Shown: piece after piece, positions 57,519 through 61,784 of the stretch
Layout of the letters: each line of letters begins with the position of its first letter
How positions within the stretch are numbered: the stretch's first letter is position 1
Notes under the pieces: generated by a model
Databases searched by the model: none
The model's input: only the letters and a program-made list of their open reading frames with translations
Told to the model about the DNA's origin: nothing
Assembly (NCBI RefSeq): GCF_000802365.1
Contig: NZ_JSZE01000029.1
Location: forward strand, 1-61,784
Length of the DNA stretch: 61,784 nucleotides
Direction of reading: 5' to 3'
Origin: Xanthomonas cannabis pv. cannabis
GTDB taxonomy: Bacteria; Pseudomonadota; Gammaproteobacteria; Xanthomonadales; Xanthomonadaceae
Position numbers and translations under genes: made by a program

Positions 57519-59552
57519 TCATTCCATCGCTTCGCGCGCCGCACGCACTGCGGTGACCAGTTGCGCCACGCTGTACGGCTTGGCCAGATGCTCCTGGAAC
57601 CCGGATTCCAGCGCGCGCTTGCGGTCGTCATCGCGCGCCAGCGCCGTCACCGCAACCGCCGGCAGGGCATTGGCATCCAACCCCAGGTTGTCGCGCACGG
57701 TGCGGATCAATCCGTAGCCATCCATGCCGGGCATGCCGATGTCGGTCAGCATCACATCGAAGCGCGCATGGCCGCGGTGGTCGATCAACGCCAGCGCATC
57801 GGTGGCGCTGCCGGCGGTAACCACTTCGGCGCCCTGCTCTTCGAGCAGACGGCGCAGGTAATCGAGCATGTCGGGCTGATCTTCGACCGCCAACAGGCGC
57901 AGGCCGTTGAGCGCACGCGCCTCGACGATCTGTTCGGACATCAGGCGGCGGCGCAGTTCGCGCCGCGGGCGCTTGGCCTGGTCGGGAACGTGCTCGGGCA
58001 AGCGCACGGTGAACGTGGCGCCCTTGCCACGGCCGCCGCTGGTGGCGCCGACCTGGCCGCCATGCATTTCCACCAGTTGCTGCACGATCGCCAGGCCCAG
58101 CCCCAGGCCGCCATGCTGACGGGTGGTGGTGCCATCGGCCTGGCGGAAGCGGCCAAACAGGTGCGGCAGGAATTCGGCGGCAATGCCATCGCCCGAATCG
58201 CGCACCGCCACCAGCAGATGGCCGTCGTCGCGCTCGATGGTGACATCGATCCGGCCATGGGCCGGGGTGAACTTGATGGCATTGGAGAGCAGGTTCCACA
58301 GCACCTGCTGCAGCCGCGTGGCATCGCCCAGCACCAGGCACGGCGTTGGCGGTACGTGCAGCTCCAGCACCTGGTCCTTGCCTTCGGCGGCCAGTTCCTG
58401 GGTATTCAGGGCCTCGCGCACCTGCTCGGCCAGATCCAGCGATTCGACTTCCAACTGCACCTTGCCCAGCAGCATGCTGCTGAGGTCGAGCATGTCCGAG
58501 ATCAGCCGCTTCTGCGCGCGAGCGCTGCTGGCGATCACCGACAGGCCCTTGAAGTTGGGGTGGCCTTCTTCGACCCGTTGCAGCAGCAATTCGCTCCAGC
58601 CCAGGATGGTGGTCAGCGGCGTGCGCAGTTCATGCGACAGCGTAGCCAGGAACTCGTCCTTCAGCCGCGCCATGCTCTCGGCTTCGTTGCGCGCGCTACG
58701 CTCTGACTCCAGCAATTGCTCGCGGGCCAGTTCGATTTCGCGCTGTTCGGTCACGTCCGGGCTGCTGCCGGCCAGACCGATGAACCGACCATCGGCCGAA
58801 TAGCGCGGGGTTGCAGTCATTTCGATCCAGCGCCACTGCCCGTCGTGGCGGCGCGCACGCACCAGGGCACGCAGGCCGTGTTGTTCTTCCAGTGCGGCCG
58901 ATAATTCAAACTGGAAGATCGGCAGGTCGTCCGGATGCAGCAACTCGCTCCAGGCCGACACGGTGCCGCTGGAAATGTCCAGGCCGAAGAACTCGCCATA
59001 GGCGCTGTTGACGAAGCGCACCACGCCTTGCGCATCCAGCACCCAGACCGGCATCGGCAGGCCGTCGGCCAGCGCACTGAAACGCGCCTCGCTCTCGGCC
59101 AGCTCGCGCTCCACGCGCTTGCGTTCGGTGATGTCCATGAACAACACCGCCACCCGCGCCTGCTCCGGTTGCCCGACCCGGAATGCGTCCACCGAATACC
59201 AGCGACGCAATGCCTTGGCCTGCATCTCGAAGTGGATACGGTTGCCGGTACGGGCAACCTGCCCGTAGCGGTCGAACCATTCCTGCTCGTGCTCGGGCAG
59301 CATGTTGCGGATGGACACGTTGAGCGCGTTGGACAGACCGGTGTAGCGCTCAAAGGCGCCATTGGTCATGCGGATCAGGTAATCGACGGCCTGATCGCCT
59401 TCGAACACCATGTCGATGACGCAGAAGCCGGCATCGATGTTGTGGAAGATCTCGTGGTACATCGCCGGGTCGAGAAACGGCTCGGCAATGGCGGCGGGCA
59501 GGCCGGCGCTCGGATCGAGGCTGGGGGGCGAAGGACGCAAATCGGGGGCCAC
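57519..59552 (-). CDS. PAS-containing hybrid histidine kinase / response regulator
   Basis: The protein has 677 residues with no membrane helices, so it is cytoplasmic. Two PAS domains (about 32-145 and 155-270, the second with NSAYGEFFGLD and PDVTEQREIE) precede the kinase core: TLSHELRTPLT with His307, NLLSNAIKFTP, DSGDGI and GGLGLGLAIV. A C-terminal receiver carries the phospho-acceptor Asp in VMLTDIGMPGMDGYG (near 604). No Hpt domain is attached. The signal is unknown; the many soluble PAS kinases of Xanthomonas are linked with redox or small ligands. The upstream gene is a small membrane protein, 117 bases away. Confidence 0.92.
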   Translation of the reverse strand: MAPDLRPSPPSLDPSAGLPAAIAEPFLDPAMYHEIFHNIDAGFCVIDMVFEGDQAVDYLIRMTNGAFERYTGLSNALNVSIRNMLPEHEQEWFDRYGQVARTGNRIHFEMQAKALRRWYSVDAFRVGQPEQARVAVLFMDITERKRVERELAESEARFSALADGLPMPVWVLDAQGVVRFVNSAYGEFFGLDISSGTVSAWSELLHPDDLPIFQFELSAALEEQHGLRALVRARRHDGQWRWIEMTATPRYSADGRFIGLAGSSPDVTEQREIELAREQLLESERSARNEAESMARLKDEFLATLSHELRTPLTTILGWSELLLQRVEEGHPNFKGLSVIASSARAQKRLISDMLDLSSMLLGKVQLEVESLDLAEQVREALNTQELAAEGKDQVLELHVPPTPCLVLGDATRLQQVLWNLLSNAIKFTPAHGRIDVTIERDDGHLLVAVRDSGDGIAAEFLPHLFGRFRQADGTTTRQHGGLGLGLAIVQQLVEMHGGQVGATSGGRGKGATFTVRLPEHVPDQAKRPRRELRRRLMSEQIVEARALNGLRLLAVEDQPDMLDYLRRLLEEQGAEVVTAGSATDALALIDHRGHARFDVMLTDIGMPGMDGYGLIRTVRDNLGLDANALPAVAVTALARDDDRKRALESGFQEHLAKPYSVAQLVTAVRAAREAME

Positions 59553-59669
59553 GGGTGCTGCCAGTGCGGATGACGGACAGATGAAACCATGCCCTATGTC
59601 GTCAGCGGGTGCACGGGCGGCCGCAGGCGATCACGCCCCCATCGCACGTCGGTCACCCCAGGCGGGCAT

Positions 59670-59960
59670 TCACCACAAGGTGGCCGCCGCCACGGCGATG
59701 CAGGCGGTGATCAGCACGATGCCGGCAAGCACGCCACGGAATACCCATTCGCCCTCGCGGCGCAGCTGTTCGTCCATCCAGCGCTGCGCTTCCTCGCGCC
59801 AGGCCGTGGAGCGCGCATAGTCGGCATCGAGCAGCAACAAGCGCACACGCGACAACCCGAGCGCGGCACATTCATTGCGGCAGCGCTGACCGAAGCCGTC
59901 CTCACCGCTGGCGACCTGCGCGCCGAGCGGCAGCTCCAGTTCGAGTTCATGCCTGGACAT
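59670..59960 (-). CDS. Small membrane protein of unknown function
   Basis: The protein has 96 residues. A soluble N-terminal part (MSRHELELELPLGAQVASGE, later RCRNECAALGLSRVRLLLLD) is followed by one C-terminal membrane helix (FRGVLAGIVLITACIAVAAA), which suggests a tail-anchored or inner-membrane protein facing the cytoplasm. The start lies inside the end of the preceding gene, a 14-base overlap, so the two are translated from one message. The family is not recognised. Confidence 0.65.
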   Translation of the reverse strand: MSRHELELELPLGAQVASGEDGFGQRCRNECAALGLSRVRLLLLDADYARSTAWREEAQRWMDEQLRREGEWVFRGVLAGIVLITACIAVAAATLW

Positions 59961-60444
59961 AACGGGGATGCTCCTGGTCTAACTCGTGTTCCAGCGCCAT
60001 GCGCGCCAGCTGGGTGTAGTTGGCACGTGGCCCCTGCCCGCGCCCGGTGAGCATTCCCTGGTAATCCAGGTCCTGCCAGACCCGTCCGGTCCACTCCACG
60101 CAGTCCTCGGCAATCACCAGCATCAGCGAATAGCGATACTCCAGGCCGTTGGCAGCGGTGTAGGCATACACCGGCGGAAATTGCACCGCCACATCCACCT
60201 GGCGTGACAGCTCGGACAGATGCTCGCGCAGGACATCGCGCGGGTCGGCACCCGGTTCCAGGCGCAGCGTGCGCGTGGCCAGATCCAGATCCACATCGCT
60301 TTGCAGCGCGACGAAGGCGGCGGCCCCGGTGGCGGGGTTGTGGCCGTGCTGTTTTGCCCAGTCGATGAACTGCAGGCGCACGTCCGCCGGCATATGCGCC
60401 GGCGCCGAAGAAACTGACTTTGTGCGGAAAGAGTGGGTGTCCAT
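59947..60444 (-). CDS. Hypothetical protein, partner of the small membrane protein
   Basis: The protein has 165 residues (MDTHSFRTKSVSSAPAHMPA). No signal peptide or membrane segment is visible. Composition is that of a folded alpha/beta protein, with RLQFIDWAKQHGHNPATGAA and GLEYRYSLMLVIAEDCVEWT. ATG 60444, with GGAAG upstream, is chosen; the frame remains open for over a kilobase upstream, but that part covers the DUF3016 gene on the other strand and is a shadow. It overlaps the small membrane protein gene. The function is unknown. Confidence 0.65.
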   Translation of the reverse strand: MDTHSFRTKSVSSAPAHMPADVRLQFIDWAKQHGHNPATGAAAFVALQSDVDLDLATRTLRLEPGADPRDVLREHLSELSRQVDVAVQFPPVYAYTAANGLEYRYSLMLVIAEDCVEWTGRVWQDLDYQGMLTGRGQGPRANYTQLARMALEHELDQEHPRYVQA

Positions 60445-60642
60445 GGCGCCGATCTTCCGGGCCGTGCCGTGAAGCGTGGGCGCAGGCGCAGTGAACCCGC
60501 CGTCATGGCTGCCACGGCGCGGATTAACCGTGCGGCAATGCCTTAGCGGCCCCGGGCGCAGCGCGCGTTGCGGGCGCTCTTGCGCACCCCCACACTGCTG
60601 GCACGCCCGGTACGCGACGTACCTACCGCTTGGAGGCTTTCC

Positions 60643-61218
60643 ATGAAACTTTCCAGTGTTTCCGGCGCCGGCCTGCTGCTGGCAGGACTGCTCGCAGCGA
60701 CCGGTGTGCAGGCACGCGTGCGCAACGTCACCGACCCGCAGGCGCCGCGCGCGCTGAGCAGCGACGGCAAGGTGGATGTGCGCTGGACCGACCCGGCCGA
60801 ATTTTCCGAAGTGCGCTTCAGCGGCAATCGCTGGGAAGCACAGCGTGGTGACTGGGTGACCCAGCTGGCCACCCACTTCCAGCAGAGCGCCGCACGTCAG
60901 CTGCCCGACGGCCAGCACCTGAGCGTGACCATCACCGACATCCGCCGCGCCGGCCAGTACGAGCCGTGGCACGGTCCACGCATGCAGGACGTTCGCGTGG
61001 TCAAGGACATCTACCCGCCGCGGTTGAGTTTCAGCTACACGCTGACCGGGGCCGATGGCCAAGTGATCGATCAGGGCGAACGCAAGCTGGTGGATTCGGC
61101 CTTTCTGATGAGCGGCCCGCGGCTGACCGACAGCGACCCGCTGCGCTTCGAGAAAGCCATGATCGACGACTGGCTGCGTAAACAGTTTCGTGGCGATCGC
61201 AGTACGGCCGGGTTGTGA
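60643..61218 (+). CDS. DUF3016 family exported protein
   Basis: The protein has 191 residues with signal peptide MKLSSVSGAGLLLAGLLAATGVQA. The DUF3016 pattern is visible in KVDVRWTDPAEFSEVRFSGN, LSVTITDIRRAGQYEPWHGP and VVKDIYPPRLSFSYTLTGAD. It is periplasmic or attached to the outer membrane; the function is not known. GGAGG precedes ATG 60643 and a terminator follows the stop, so it is monocistronic. Confidence 0.9.
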   Translation: MKLSSVSGAGLLLAGLLAATGVQARVRNVTDPQAPRALSSDGKVDVRWTDPAEFSEVRFSGNRWEAQRGDWVTQLATHFQQSAARQLPDGQHLSVTITDIRRAGQYEPWHGPRMQDVRVVKDIYPPRLSFSYTLTGADGQVIDQGERKLVDSAFLMSGPRLTDSDPLRFEKAMIDDWLRKQFRGDRSTAGL

Positions 61219-61266
61219 TGGTTTGGCGCGGATATCGTCGCCAAACCAGCTAGGCCTCGAAAGGTA

Positions 61267-61297
61267 ACGGCGCGTGGCAACGCGCCGTTTTTGTTTA
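61267..61297 (+). terminator. Terminator of the DUF3016 gene
   Basis: ACGGCGCGT GGCA ACGCGCCGT is followed by TTTTGTTT, 49 bases after the stop. Confidence 0.95.
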
Positions 61298-61497
61298 TGG
61301 ACGCGCGACAACAGTGACGCATCTACACCATGAGATTGCGCCCTAAAGCCCGCTCCCTGCGCGGCGAGAAGGCATGGCTTGCGCGCCACAGACGCGTGTG
61401 CCTTGGAGCGCCTGTGGCGCAAGCGCAGGCCGGGGTGCGGAGCGGGGGTTGGGGTGAGGTTACGGAGCGTAGCTATCGTGGCTTTCCAACCGCACGA
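61298..61497. other. Intergenic region before the palindromic elements
   Basis: I see no gene in these 200 bases. They include worn fragments related to the palindromic elements, such as GGTTGGGGTGAGGTTACGGA at about 61448, so the repeat cluster probably began here. Confidence 0.5.
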
Positions 61498-61629
61498 GGC
61501 TTCGCCCGTACCCTCATCCGGCGCTACGCGCCACCTTCTCCCGATGGGAGAAGGAAAGCTCTCGAAGCCGGGTTCTAGAGCCCCTCTCCCGCCGGGAGAG
61601 GGGTCGGGGTGAGGGTACGGGGCGAAGCC
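61498..61629. repeat. 132-bp palindromic element, copy 1
   Basis: The element starts GGCTTCGCCCGTACCCTCA and ends with the inverse complement, giving terminal inverted repeats of about 20 bases. Internal hairpins are CCTTCTCCC GAT GGGAGAAGG (61534-61554) and CCCCTCTCCC GCC GGGAGAGGGG (61581-61603). No ORF lies inside. It looks like a MITE or a REP-type cluster. Confidence 0.85.
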
Positions 61630-61652
61630 CACGTGCCGCTCCAACTGCACGA

Positions 61653-61784
61653 GGCTTCGCCCGTACCCTCATCCGGCGCTACGCGCCACCTTCTCCCGAT
61701 GGGAGAAGGGAAGAACGCCGCAGCTACCGAGCACGCCCCTCTCCCGCCGGGAGAGGGGTTGGGGTGAGGGTACGGGGCGAAGCC
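61653..61784. repeat. 132-bp palindromic element, copy 2
   Basis: Nearly identical to the copy at 61498, in the same orientation, with its start 155 bases later. Both internal hairpins are kept; the bases between the hairpins differ (GAAGAACGCCGCAGCTACCG here). A worn fragment of the right arm also lies at 61447-61475. The window ends exactly at the end of this copy. Confidence 0.85.

Overview
The window is GC-rich, densely coded gammaproteobacterial chromosome. It is almost certainly Xanthomonas. The supporting signs are a copL-copA-copB copper set, an effector with the XVIPCD tail that Xanthomonadaceae use for type IV secretion, an RpfC-like hybrid kinase, conserved orphan families typical of the genus (DUF3016, DUF3247, DUF1415), and intergenic repeats of the GGGATTCGGGAAT and GTAGGAGCGCACCC types. 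The species cannot be fixed from sequence alone. No tRNA, rRNA, CRISPR array, insertion sequence or prophage was seen.

Layout, left to right. 1-3107 (minus): an oligopeptidase A gene cut by the window edge, then a cysteine-synthase-like PLP enzyme. 3241-6951 (plus): copL, copA, copB. 7111-7635: glyoxalase I. 7811-10696: a lipoprotein followed by a multidomain peptidoglycan-degrading effector with an XVIPCD tail, read as an immunity/toxin pair for interbacterial killing. 10831-12683 (minus): a frameshifted exported-protein gene and a small unknown. 13073-14902: glmS. 15108-23132 (plus): membrane fusion protein, ABC ATPase, two FtsX-type permeases, a PDZ-like periplasmic protein, an NtrC-type regulator and its histidine kinase. 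This operon has a sigma-54 promoter and palindromic upstream sites, so it probably regulates itself. 23340-24704: glmU, then a GtrA-like protein and a secreted chorismate mutase.

26500-33931 (minus): the complete atpIBEFHAGDC operon for F1Fo ATP synthase. Three of its gaps are filled with GGGATT-type inverted repeats. 34562-35374: an outer-membrane barrel. 35787-40127 (minus): dihydrolipoamide dehydrogenase with its own lipoyl domain, an unknown exported protein, and the two-lipoyl-domain E2 of pyruvate dehydrogenase; aceE is not adjacent. Then come a decayed ORF, a hypoxanthine-DNA glycosylase, OmpW and a membrane protein. 43069-45789 (minus): the methionine importer metNIQ, followed by an EamA exporter.

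46909 to the end: YajQ (a cyclic-di-GMP effector family in Xanthomonas), a stand-alone Hpt protein overlapping an RpfC-like hybrid kinase, a hydrolase, DUF1415, an SDR enzyme, a coupled trio (methyltransferase, rsuA, HAD phosphatase), small orphans, a PQQ-type sugar dehydrogenase lipoprotein, a PAS hybrid kinase, two overlapping unknowns and a DUF3016 protein. The right edge holds two 132-bp palindromic elements at a 155-bp spacing.

The most interesting regions are the effector/immunity pair with its decayed neighbour, the self-contained sigma-54-controlled exporter operon lying between glmS and glmU, and the YajQ/Hpt/RpfC-like signalling cluster.
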